Assembly: GCA_934754505.1 (NCBI GenBank)
Contig: CAKVIE010000004.1
Location: 1 to 64,000 of the forward strand
Length of the DNA stretch: 64,000 bases
DNA from: an uncultured Candidatus Melainabacteria bacterium
GTDB lineage: Bacteria > Cyanobacteriota > Vampirovibrionia > Gastranaerophilales > Gastranaerophilaceae
Direction of reading: 5' to 3'
Numbering within the stretch: the stretch's first letter is position 1; every line of letters starts with the position of its first letter. The position numbers and the translations under genes are program-made. Positions 34,273 to 42,611 of the stretch are shown in pieces. The notes under the pieces are model-generated. The model searched no databases, was not told the origin of the DNA, and saw only the letters and a list, made by a program, of their open reading frames with translations.

Positions 34273-37230
34273 ATGGTTGGTATAAGTTCATCTTACACGT
34301 CAAGAGCAGGAAGTACTTCAGGAGCAAGCAGAACGAATTATGCTTCGGCACCGAGAACAACAAGTGCAAAGGGTTCAAGCGGAACAAGCCCGTCAAAACC
34401 TAAGCAGGCTCTCGACTCTTTTTCACATTCAACATCAAAACCAACCACAACAACGAAACCATCGACACCGAGCGGTCGTTCGAATTCTGTAGGAACATCG
34501 GGTTCAAGCAGCAGAACATCGGTATCATCAGGATCTTCAAGCGGCGTTAGCGGAAGAACATCATCTTCTCCAAAATCAACGCCTTCTTTTGGTTCTTTGA
34601 CAAGTTCGGGACGTGCAAATTCAACATCGGGCTCGAATAGAACGAATTCTTCTGCGGGAACAAACAGAGCAACCTCAACATCAGGAGCTAATAAATCAAA
34701 TCCGACAGCAGGAGCAAGAAGAACAGGTTCAACTACTGGAGCAAGCAGAACAGGCTCGACTACTGGAGCAAGAAGAACAGGTTCAACAACAGGTGCAAGC
34801 AGAACAGGTTCAACGTCAGGAGCACGCAACACAGGTTCGACTACTGGAGCAGGAAGAACAACTCCTGCAGGAACAAACAGAGCAACCTCAACATCAGGAG
34901 CTAATAAATCAAACCCGACGACTGGTGCAGGCAGAACAGGCTCGACTACTGGAGCAAGAAGAACAGGTTCAACTACTGGAGCAGGAAGAACAGGCTCGAC
35001 TACTGGAGCAAGAAGAACAGGTTCAACTACTGGTGCAAGAAGAACAGGTTCAACTACTGGAGCAAGCAGAACAGGCTCAACGTCAGGTGCACGCAACACA
35101 GGTTCAACAACAGGTGCAAGCAGAACAGGCTCAACGTCAGGTGCACGCAACACAGGTTCAACAACAGGTGCAAGCAGAACAGGTTCGACAACAGGTGCAA
35201 GAAGAACAGGTTCAACTACTGGAGCAGGTAGAACAGGTTCAACTACTGGAGCAGGCAGAACAGGCTCAACGTCAGGAGCACGCAACACAGGTTCAACAAC
35301 GGGTACAAGCAGAACAGGTTCGACTACTGGAGCTGGAAGAACAGGTTCGACTACTGGAGCTGGAAGAACAGGTTCGACAACAGGTGCAGGAAGAACAGGT
35401 TCGACAACAGGTGCAGGAAGAACAGGTTCGACAACAGGTGCAGGTAGAACAGGCTCGACAACTGGTGCAAGCAGAACAGGTTCGACAACAGGTGCAAGCA
35501 GAACAGGTTCAACAACAGGTGCAGGAAGAACAGGTTCGACTACTGGAGCTGGAAGAACAGGTTCGACAACAGGTGCAGGTAGAACAGGTTCGACTACTGG
35601 TGCAGGTAGAACAGGCTCAACGTCAGGTGCAAGCAGAACAGGCTCAACAACAAGTGCAGGTAGAACAGACAGACCGATTGGCACAAGACCTGCTTCTTCG
35701 ACTAATGGAACAAGTTCGTCATCTCATGTCGGAGGTACAACAGGTATGACAAGTACGTCTGCTTCATCAGGAACAGTTGCTTCCTCCTTGAGTACGATTG
35801 ACAATAAACGTATTCATACGCTTGAAGAACAGCTTGCCGATGATGATTCCTTGAATGATGCTATCAAATACCAAAATGATGATAGTGCAAGAGATGGTGT
35901 TTACACAGAATCACAAGAATACATTTCTGACACTATTAAAGAGCTTATGGACGAAAACGGTTACAGCATAAATGATATTGTTGTTGCCGGCGGAGCTGAT
36001 TATCTTAAGGATTTGAGTAATTCATTAGACGGCTATGATGTATCGGATTTCAATATTGATAAATCTAATATGACACCCGATTTAATAAATATTATTTCAA
36101 GTGCTTATGAAAACGCATCACCCGAAGAAAGGGACAGTAACAGTCTTCTCGGTCAATTATATGCTCAAGCAAAAGATTTTGTTGTTTCGCAATCGACAAA
36201 CCCTTCGTTATATGAAGCCTACGCAAGTCAAATGGGTAATATAGATTCGGGATTTGATAATAACCAACAAATGACTTTATCAGAAATGTTGAATGATGTT
36301 GACAGATTTAATCAAGTTTTAGCGATAGATCCGCATTTCTATGATAAATATGTTACACCGATAACAACGAAAGACGGAAAAGTTGTATATACAATTTCTG
36401 ATGCACAACGTGCCCAAATGATTGCAGATGAAAATAAATTGTTAGGCGATAACAGAAATATTGTTGAAGATAGTGATTATACGATGACTAACCCCGATGC
36501 TTTGACTGGCAAAGAGAGTGATTCTTTCTTTGAAAAATTTGGTAAAAGTGCGGAATCTTTAGCTTTTGTAACTGATGGCGGATGGAAAGAATACAATGAA
36601 TTAAACAAAGAATATCTGGATTGTAGAGAACTTTGTAATCAATTTAATGAACAGGGTTATGTAATTTATAACGGAAAACGTTATGATGAAAATAATGCTC
36701 AATCTTTTATTGATGCTATGAATAAAAAGGTTGATGATATTCAAAAACAAAAAAATGAAATTGAACAAACAGAATCTTTTAATGCGGCCGCTATGGCAAC
36801 AGCAGGTGAGCTCGGTTGGGAAGCTACCAAATTTGGCTTAAGTTTCTTTAGTGGAGGACTTGCTACTATTGCTGTAACATCTATTGACGGAGCTATAACA
36901 TTCCATGATTCAATAGCTGATGGTAGTTCATTAGGAGAAGCTGCTATTAATGCAGGATTTAATATGACAGGTAATGTTATAGGAAATCTTGTAACGGATA
37001 ATTTAGGCAATTATATGTTTAGAGATTCAAGTATAGTATTTAATGGAAATAAAATACCTGCTTCTGCAAAATTATCATTGAAAAACTTTGATAAATGGCT
37101 ACAAGGTGAAGGCTTAAATTTACCTGATAATTATGTTGATGCATTGTGGTCAAAAATCAGCTTTGATTTAGGAAATCAAATACAGTCAGGTGTAGAAGAA
37201 ATTGGTGACAAAATTACGAGCGAAAGTTAA
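34273..37230 (+). CDS. Large repeat protein with C-terminal domain shared with the next gene
   Basis: 985 aa; AGAGGTAAATT precedes ATG 34273. Residues 1-150 are Ser/Thr/Gly/Arg-rich and disordered. Residues about 152-465 hold roughly 32 copies of a nine-residue unit, consensus GSTTGA(G/S/R)RT, interrupted once by a TPAGTNRATSTSGANKS segment. Residues about 500-985 are folded (HTLEEQLADDDSLNDAIKYQ onward) and are paralogous to the gene at 37402. Near the end is a Gly/Ala-rich hydrophobic segment (GWEATKFGLSFFSGGLATIA) and HDSIADG. No signal peptide or enzyme motif is seen. Surface, secreted or effector roles are possible but unproven. Its own terminator separates it from 37402. Confidence 0.8.
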   Translation: MVGISSSYTSRAGSTSGASRTNYASAPRTTSAKGSSGTSPSKPKQALDSFSHSTSKPTTTTKPSTPSGRSNSVGTSGSSSRTSVSSGSSSGVSGRTSSSPKSTPSFGSLTSSGRANSTSGSNRTNSSAGTNRATSTSGANKSNPTAGARRTGSTTGASRTGSTTGARRTGSTTGASRTGSTSGARNTGSTTGAGRTTPAGTNRATSTSGANKSNPTTGAGRTGSTTGARRTGSTTGAGRTGSTTGARRTGSTTGARRTGSTTGASRTGSTSGARNTGSTTGASRTGSTSGARNTGSTTGASRTGSTTGARRTGSTTGAGRTGSTTGAGRTGSTSGARNTGSTTGTSRTGSTTGAGRTGSTTGAGRTGSTTGAGRTGSTTGAGRTGSTTGAGRTGSTTGASRTGSTTGASRTGSTTGAGRTGSTTGAGRTGSTTGAGRTGSTTGAGRTGSTSGASRTGSTTSAGRTDRPIGTRPASSTNGTSSSSHVGGTTGMTSTSASSGTVASSLSTIDNKRIHTLEEQLADDDSLNDAIKYQNDDSARDGVYTESQEYISDTIKELMDENGYSINDIVVAGGADYLKDLSNSLDGYDVSDFNIDKSNMTPDLINIISSAYENASPEERDSNSLLGQLYAQAKDFVVSQSTNPSLYEAYASQMGNIDSGFDNNQQMTLSEMLNDVDRFNQVLAIDPHFYDKYVTPITTKDGKVVYTISDAQRAQMIADENKLLGDNRNIVEDSDYTMTNPDALTGKESDSFFEKFGKSAESLAFVTDGGWKEYNELNKEYLDCRELCNQFNEQGYVIYNGKRYDENNAQSFIDAMNKKVDDIQKQKNEIEQTESFNAAAMATAGELGWEATKFGLSFFSGGLATIAVTSIDGAITFHDSIADGSSLGEAAINAGFNMTGNVIGNLVTDNLGNYMFRDSSIVFNGNKIPASAKLSLKNFDKWLQGEGLNLPDNYVDALWSKISFDLGNQIQSGVEEIGDKITSES
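34726..35667 (+). repeat. Array of about 32 tandem 27-bp repeats
   Basis: Consensus codes GSTTGA(G/S/R)RT; units vary mainly in the seventh codon (GGA/AGC/AGA) and in synonymous third positions (ACT ACT GGA versus ACA ACA GGT). Runs of near-identical units around 35330-35600 suggest recent unit duplication. The unit is stop-free in several frames, producing long shadow readings on both strands. Copy-number change would preserve frame. Confidence 0.93.
36425..36470 (+). repeat. 46-bp direct repeat, copy 1
   Basis: Identical to 38630-38675 over 46 bases, inside otherwise diverged paralogous regions. It encodes the segment around DENKLLGDNRNIVED. This may reflect gene conversion or strong conservation. 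Confidence 0.88.
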
Positions 37231-37252
37231 TTTGAAAAACATTAAAGTTTTT

Positions 37253-37278
37253 AAACGCAGTCATAAAAGGCTGCGTTT
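37253..37278 (+). terminator. Terminator between the paralogous genes
   Basis: AAACGCAG / CTGCGTTT, 8-bp stem with a 10-base loop, followed by TGTTTTTG. Confidence 0.8.
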
Positions 37279-37401
37279 TGTTTTTGAAAAATCATATTTG
37301 TTTTTGTTATTTTAAATATGTAAATATATTAAGATTTATATTTGATGATTATTAAAGTTTGGGTCATAAGTGTCGATAGTTATGATGTGAAAGGATAAAT
37401 C

Positions 37402-39522
37402 ATGGCACAGTTTGGGTTGAATGTATCAACATCTCAATTAGAAAAGCTGAAAAATGCTTTGAAAACTACTGATGCTTCGAAACTTGAACAAGCTCAATTA
37501 ACAGGAAATGCCGCAAGTATTTTTAATGAATTTAATGTTAGTTCGGATAACATTTTTAAAGATACCGGTTTAGATAAAATTTTAAATGATATAGCCGGAG
37601 AAGACGGACAAATTTCTCAAAATGAAATGCAAAATTTTCTTGGAGATGAAGTATTTTCTATGGACTCATTTCTTTCTGTTGTAGAAGATGCGATAGATGA
37701 GAGTTTGAATGAAAACAAAATTCAATCAACATCAACAACTTCTTCTTACAGGACTACGTCAAGTTCAACTGCTCCTGCAACAAATACTTCTATGAGTAGA
37801 ACTGATAGTGCCGATTTTGCAAACAAGTCAGGTTCAACATCTCCGTCTGTAAATACAACAAAAAAAGATACTTCCTTTAATATGGCAAATTATACTTCCC
37901 CTTCTGCAACAAGAGGCGGTTCAACGGCAGCAGCAAGCAATTCATCTGTTTCTGTCAAAGGAACAACTCCTCAAAAATCTATAAAAAATTCATTTACAAA
38001 TCCTGATAGAGGGTTAATTAAAGATTTAGAAACAGAACTTTCTTCAGATTCAGATTTAGCTAAAGCTGTGAGATATCAAAATGACGGTAGTGCAGTTGAC
38101 GGTGTTGCTACCGAGTCTAAGGCTTTTATTGCAGATAGATTGCAGGAAATAATTGATGATAATGATTGCGGAATTGAAGATTTAACAATAGCCGGAGGTG
38201 CTGATTTTCTTAAAGATGTAAGTAACTCTTTAAAGAATTATAATGTCGAAGATTTTAATATTGATAAAGATAATATTTCTCCGGAATTTATTGCAATTCT
38301 TTCCAATGCTTATGCAGATGCTCCAGCTGAGGCAAAAGACGGTAATACACTTTTAGGCAGATTGTACAACCAAACTCAAAACTTTATTACATCACAAACG
38401 TCAAATCCGGAAATGTTTGAAGCATATATTCAGCAAATGGGTTCAATCGACAGCGGCTTTGACAATGATAAAAAAATGACATTAGAAGAAATGTCGCAAA
38501 ATGTTGATAAATTTAATCAAATTTTATCACTTGATGAAGATTTTTATGACAAATATGCAACAAAAATGACAACACAAAATGGTAAAACCGTTTATATGAT
38601 TAATGATGCACAACGAGCACAAATCATATCAGATGAAAATAAATTGTTAGGCGATAACAGAAATATTGTTGAAGACAGTGATTATACAATGAAAAATCCC
38701 GATGCTTTAACCTGGGCAGATGATGATTCTTTCTTTGATAAATTTGGAAAATCTGCGGCTACAATAAACTTTGTTGCTGATGGCGGCTGGAAAAATTATA
38801 ATGCTTTGAATAAAGAGTATCTGAATTGCCAAGATTTGTGTAATCAATTTAATGAGCAAGGCTATGTAGAATACCAGGGAAAACGTTATGATTCAAGTAA
38901 TGCTCAATCATTTATAGATGCTGTAAATACGAAAGTTGAAAATATTCAAAAGCAAAAAGACGAAATAGAAAGAACAGAATCTTACAATGCAGCAGTTGCG
39001 GCAACTGCCGGTGAAATTGGTTGGGAAGCTACAAAATTCGGACTTGGAATTGTAAGCGGAGGTGCGGTTCAAGTTACATTGATAGCGGCAGATGCAGCGA
39101 TAGCAGCTCATGATACCTTTGCAGACGGCGGTACTTGGGACGAGGCTCTTTTCTCAAGTATTACAAACGCAGCAGGTAACGTCCTCGGAAATGCTGCCGG
39201 AGATTTCTTCTTCCCCGGGGCAAACAATGCAGCAACTGAAATTACTGAAAGAGCAACCGAAAGATTGACATCTGAAGCAACTGAAAGAATTGCAACTGAA
39301 GTAGCAGAAAATATTGCTGAAGCTACTGCAAGAAGAATAGCTCAAGAAACAGGTGAACATATTTCTCAAGAAGCAGCAGAAAGTGCTATTAAGAAATTCA
39401 TAACCGAAAAAATCAAATATGATTTAGGTAATGAAGTTCAATCCATAAATGAAGATTTCTTTAATGGTGCTTATGAAGAAATTAAAGCCGAAATTACGGG
39501 CGAAAGTTCAAGTGAAGCATAA
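37402..39522 (+). CDS. Paralogue of the 34273 repeat protein, without the repeat array
   Basis: 706 aa; AAAGGATAAATC precedes ATG 37402. The N-terminus (MAQFGLNVSTSQLEKLKNAL) is a helical domain with a degenerate EF-hand-like loop (EDGQISQNEM). A Ser/Thr-rich linker covers about 110-200. From about 205 to 600 it matches the C-terminal half of the 34273 protein almost continuously (LLGDNRNIVEDSDYTM, GGWKNYNALNKEYL, YNAAVAATAGEIGWEATKFG, AHDTFADGG). It then has its own Ala/Glu-rich heptads (ATERLTSEATERIATEVAEN) before a shared end (YDLGNEVQS). No signal peptide. Function unknown; the shared core defines a family with at least two tandem members. Confidence 0.8.
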   Translation: MAQFGLNVSTSQLEKLKNALKTTDASKLEQAQLTGNAASIFNEFNVSSDNIFKDTGLDKILNDIAGEDGQISQNEMQNFLGDEVFSMDSFLSVVEDAIDESLNENKIQSTSTTSSYRTTSSSTAPATNTSMSRTDSADFANKSGSTSPSVNTTKKDTSFNMANYTSPSATRGGSTAAASNSSVSVKGTTPQKSIKNSFTNPDRGLIKDLETELSSDSDLAKAVRYQNDGSAVDGVATESKAFIADRLQEIIDDNDCGIEDLTIAGGADFLKDVSNSLKNYNVEDFNIDKDNISPEFIAILSNAYADAPAEAKDGNTLLGRLYNQTQNFITSQTSNPEMFEAYIQQMGSIDSGFDNDKKMTLEEMSQNVDKFNQILSLDEDFYDKYATKMTTQNGKTVYMINDAQRAQIISDENKLLGDNRNIVEDSDYTMKNPDALTWADDDSFFDKFGKSAATINFVADGGWKNYNALNKEYLNCQDLCNQFNEQGYVEYQGKRYDSSNAQSFIDAVNTKVENIQKQKDEIERTESYNAAVAATAGEIGWEATKFGLGIVSGGAVQVTLIAADAAIAAHDTFADGGTWDEALFSSITNAAGNVLGNAAGDFFFPGANNAATEITERATERLTSEATERIATEVAENIAEATARRIAQETGEHISQEAAESAIKKFITEKIKYDLGNEVQSINEDFFNGAYEEIKAEITGESSSEA
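38630..38675 (+). repeat. 46-bp direct repeat, copy 2
   Basis: Exact match to 36425-36470 in the upstream paralogue. Confidence 0.88.
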
Positions 39523-39527
39523 ATTTA

Positions 39528-39564
39528 AAAGGATACACGGTCTTTAATCGGCTGTGTATCCTTT
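39528..39564 (+). terminator. Bidirectional terminator between 37402 and gshA
   Basis: AAAGGATACAC / GTGTATCCTTT, 11-bp stem, then AATTTTTTC on the plus strand; it lies 16 bases from the convergent gshA stop. Confidence 0.88.
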
Positions 39565-39579
39565 AATTTTTTCAAAAAA

Positions 39580-40881
39580 TTATACGAAAAGTTTCAACTC
39601 TTTCAAATCTTGAACAGTTATTTTATCTGAATTTTTCAATTTTTCGATAATAACGTCAGCAGGTGTAATGCCTTTATTAACGTAGTATTCGAGCGGTTCA
39701 AGATATTGTTCTTCGTCTGTTTTCATAAATTCAAGACTTTGTTTTGCGATACAAACAAGCTCTTTTGCCAAATCAGAGAGTTTATATCTGCCGAAATTCA
39801 TATCAAGACCGTAATCAGGAGTTAAAAATCTCAATTCTTCAAAGTCACGATATTCATATTTTTTGAACATATCTTCAACGGCTTCTCGTGCGTCATTATT
39901 ATACAAAATCCCTTTCCAAAAAGCGGGAACAGCTGTTACCATTTTTGAGTTTTGAGAGTCGTGATTTCTTATTTCAAGAAAACTTTTCAATCTCACATCG
40001 GGGAAATACAGACTCAAATGGTTATACCAATCTTCAATCGTTGTGAAATAGCCCTCAAAGCCTTTTTGATAATATTCTCTAAAGGTCATATTGCCCGTTG
40101 AAATATTTTTTCCGTTTTTTTCTATGAAAATCATAGGAATATCAAGCAACACATTTTTATAATCATCAAATGAAAAATCGTTGTGAAAAAGTTTTTCCGA
40201 AATCAGTCCGCATCTTTGCTCATCGGTATTAAGCCAAGAATATGCCCTAAACGATTTAGCTCCCGAAAGTTTCAAATTTCTGACAGGAGAATTTGCAAAC
40301 ATAGCACTTACAATCGGAGATAATTTTATTGCTGTTGCAAGTTTGTTCATTGCATCTTCTTCGTCACGATAATCAATGCCAACCTGCACACCTGCGGTTT
40401 CTCTCATCATAACGAACGGTAATTTAGCCCTTTGCGGCAGATATTCCGTCATTCGTGCATAACGCTTTTTAGGAATGATATTAATATTATTGAATGTCGA
40501 AACAGGCTGTATGCCTGCTGCAAACCAGCAAATACCGTGTTTATCGGCTATTTCGGCTGTTTCTTGATTGTATTCATCAAGAAATTTTCTTATCTCTGAA
40601 ATATTTTTTACGGGATTGAGGCTGACTTCAAACTGTGAGCCGGGTTCAAGAGAAATGTGTCCTTGCGGAAGCAGCATTCCCATTGGATTTTTGCCGTCGA
40701 ACATTACTGTTCTGTTTTCATTTTCGAGGTCTAACAAAATTTTCACAATATCGTCATAACTTGCTGCCGTATAGTCGTTTTTATAAATCGGCAATTTCTC
40801 AAATTCAAGTCCTACAAGTGTTTCAGTTTTGCAGCCCGAATAAAAAATATTCGTTAAATCACTTTTTTCTATAATTTTCAT
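39580..40881 (-). CDS. gshA: Glutamate-cysteine ligase, GCS2/plant-cyanobacterial type
   Basis: 433 aa. Conserved blocks of the GCS2 family are GLEFEKLP (N-terminal acidic metal site), ISLEPGSQFEVSLNP, PKKRYARMTEYLP, MMRETAGVQVGIDY and SPIVSAMFANSPV. It joins L-Glu and L-Cys with ATP to gamma-glutamylcysteine, the first step of glutathione synthesis. The start ATG 40881 lies one base after the gshB stop, so the two are translationally coupled. EgtA-like use of the same fold is possible, but the adjacent gshB favours glutathione. Confidence 0.85.
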   Translation of the reverse strand: MKIIEKSDLTNIFYSGCKTETLVGLEFEKLPIYKNDYTAASYDDIVKILLDLENENRTVMFDGKNPMGMLLPQGHISLEPGSQFEVSLNPVKNISEIRKFLDEYNQETAEIADKHGICWFAAGIQPVSTFNNINIIPKKRYARMTEYLPQRAKLPFVMMRETAGVQVGIDYRDEEDAMNKLATAIKLSPIVSAMFANSPVRNLKLSGAKSFRAYSWLNTDEQRCGLISEKLFHNDFSFDDYKNVLLDIPMIFIEKNGKNISTGNMTFREYYQKGFEGYFTTIEDWYNHLSLYFPDVRLKSFLEIRNHDSQNSKMVTAVPAFWKGILYNNDAREAVEDMFKKYEYRDFEELRFLTPDYGLDMNFGRYKLSDLAKELVCIAKQSLEFMKTDEEQYLEPLEYYVNKGITPADVIIEKLKNSDKITVQDLKELKLFV

Positions 40882-40882
40882 T

Positions 40883-41857
40883 TTAAACCGTTTGTCTTTC
40901 CGTTAAATCGATTAAGTCATTAAACACGATTTCATTGAATTTTATTCCGTGGAGCCGATTCATTTCTCTAAAGAAGTAGCAGGGACTTGTGACGTTGATT
41001 TCCGTTACTTTTTCGGCAATTAAGTCGAGTGCAATCATATAAATTCCTTTATCAAAAAGGTACTCTGAAATTTCTTTTGCCGCCTGCATTTCTCTTTCGG
41101 TCAAAAATTCTTTACGGAAAAATTCATCAGAATGGGTATTAAATCTAAAATCGTCTTTCCCCGGAAGTTTTCTCAAAGACACATTATAGACTTTTTTACC
41201 TAAAATAAATGCACGTTTATCACCGCCTTGACCGTTATCAAGGTATTCTTGAACGCAAACATGGGTTTTGCCGCCTTCTGTCGATAAATTTATCAAAGAG
41301 TTGAGATTTTTATCCCCGTGGTGAAGATAATAAATTCCGCTGCCAAAGCATCTGTTCAAAGGCTTAATAATTGCCTGTTCATTTTCGTTGACAAAATCCT
41401 TTATCAAACGATTGTCAGCTGTGATAAGGTTTTTCGGCGTATGTTTCGGAAATAAATTTCCATGCATTTTTTCGTTAAAATCCAAAACAGCTCTCGGATT
41501 GTTAATGATTTGTGTTTTTTCCGTATCAACAAAATCAAAAATGTAGCAGGCATTAATATATTCCGTATCAACGGGCGGATCAGGGCGAAAATAAACAATA
41601 TCGTAATCGTTTATAACTTCTTTCTTTGTTTCCTTTTCGTAAAAAATATTTTCATCTTTCAAAAAAGTTTTATACGATAAGACGAAGCCTTTATTTTCTT
41701 TTATGAACAAGCCTGATTTCAACGCAATCGAAACGTGATAATCTCTTTGCAGATATTCTTTTATAATCCAAAAGTCCGTGACTAAATCATTAAATTCAAA
41801 GTATTTCAACTCAATATCGTCGATTATCATAAGAATTTTTTTCGTATTTTCGTTCAT
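40883..41857 (-). CDS. gshB: Glutathione synthetase-like ATP-grasp enzyme
   Basis: 324 aa. An N-terminal Rossmann-like domain (ILMIIDDIELKYF) contains the substrate block YFRPDPPVDTEYINACYIFD, close to the RxDPPFD motif of GshB. The ATP-grasp part has NEKMHGNLFPKHTPKNLIT, AIIKPLNRCFGSGIYYL, and VTEINVTSPCYFFREM (metal/phosphate ligands; GshB has NVTSPTG). It would add Gly to gamma-Glu-Cys. GGAGG before ATG 41857 supports the start. It comes before gshA in transcription order, the reverse of many operons. Confidence 0.8.
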   Translation of the reverse strand: MNENTKKILMIIDDIELKYFEFNDLVTDFWIIKEYLQRDYHVSIALKSGLFIKENKGFVLSYKTFLKDENIFYEKETKKEVINDYDIVYFRPDPPVDTEYINACYIFDFVDTEKTQIINNPRAVLDFNEKMHGNLFPKHTPKNLITADNRLIKDFVNENEQAIIKPLNRCFGSGIYYLHHGDKNLNSLINLSTEGGKTHVCVQEYLDNGQGGDKRAFILGKKVYNVSLRKLPGKDDFRFNTHSDEFFRKEFLTEREMQAAKEISEYLFDKGIYMIALDLIAEKVTEINVTSPCYFFREMNRLHGIKFNEIVFNDLIDLTERQTV

Positions 41858-41903
41858 TATTAATGCCTCCGTCTTAAATCATATAACAATTTTTAAAACT
41901 AAA

Positions 41904-41923
41904 AATAGCCTGTTCAGGCTATT
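41904..41923 (-). terminator. Terminator of nrdDG
   Basis: AATAGCC / GGCTATT with loop TGTTCA; the stem runs into the nrdG stop codon, and TTTTTAG follows on the minus strand. It separates nrdG from gshB. Confidence 0.8.
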
Positions 41924-42611
41924 ATCTTATTGCTATATGTTCTACACCGTATTTCCGTAAAATCGCTTTCGATTGTTCAAGCTCCTCGTCATAGAACGGT
42001 TCTGCATTTTTGAAAAGGTCAAGCAAAACTTTTGTATATACAAATCTTTGTAAGAAATATCTTTTTGCTCCACGAACAAGTTCTCCGATTTGCTCAAAAT
42101 CATTCGGTCTTAAAAAGGTATGGACAAGTGTTGTACGAAATTCATAATCAACTCCGCTTGTCATAATTAAATTAATGCTTTTGCAGATTGAATTGATATC
42201 AAGCTCTTTCGTATGTGCGACAAGTTCGTATTTTATTAAAGGTGCCTTTATATCCATTGCGACATAATCCACCAATTTTTGGTCAATTACGTCTTTTAAC
42301 ATCTCAAATTTCGAGCCGTTGGTGTCTAACTTAACCGCAAATCCTTTGTCCTTTAGCTTTTTCAAAAAATCAGGCAAAGTCTTTTGTAAGCAAGGTTCAC
42401 CGCCTGTCACAACAACTCCGTCAAGTTTGCCTGTTCTTGTATCTAAAAAGTCCAATACAGCTTGCTCATCAGCTATTTTTTCCATGCCCGTCACCAATTC
42501 GGGGTTATGACAATACGGACACCTAAAATTGCAGCCTTGTGTAAACACAATGGCTGCAATCTTTTCAGGATAATCTATCATTGAAGTCTTTTGAAATCCA
42601 CCGATTAGCAT
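41922..42611 (-). CDS. nrdG: Anaerobic RNR-activating protein (radical SAM)
   Basis: 229 aa from ATG 42611, which overlaps the nrdD stop by 7 bases; a TTG nine bases upstream is the alternative. The radical-SAM motif is CNFRCPYCHNPELV at about residues 27-40 (Cys-x3-Cys-x2-Cys), followed by VVTGGEPCLQ and LDTNGS. This is the TIGR02495 type found with Gram-positive-like NrdD. It uses SAM and a [4Fe-4S] cluster to install the glycyl radical on NrdD. Confidence 0.9.
   Translation of the reverse strand: MLIGGFQKTSMIDYPEKIAAIVFTQGCNFRCPYCHNPELVTGMEKIADEQAVLDFLDTRTGKLDGVVVTGGEPCLQKTLPDFLKKLKDKGFAVKLDTNGSKFEMLKDVIDQKLVDYVAMDIKAPLIKYELVAHTKELDINSICKSINLIMTSGVDYEFRTTLVHTFLRPNDFEQIGELVRGAKRYFLQRFVYTKVLLDLFKNAEPFYDEELEQSKAILRKYGVEHIAIR

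Noticed and set aside
34726..35667. CRISPR array
   Set aside because: The 27-bp units are directly adjacent without spacers, code in frame, and no cas genes are nearby.
34338..35684. 448-aa Val/Glu/Pro/Leu repeat reading on the minus strand
   Set aside because: Antisense shadow of the 27-bp repeat array; no RBS, promoter or terminator fits, and it is explained by codon composition.
34613..35749. 378-aa Gln/Glu-rich reading on the plus strand
   Set aside because: Second-frame shadow of the same array, without its own RBS.
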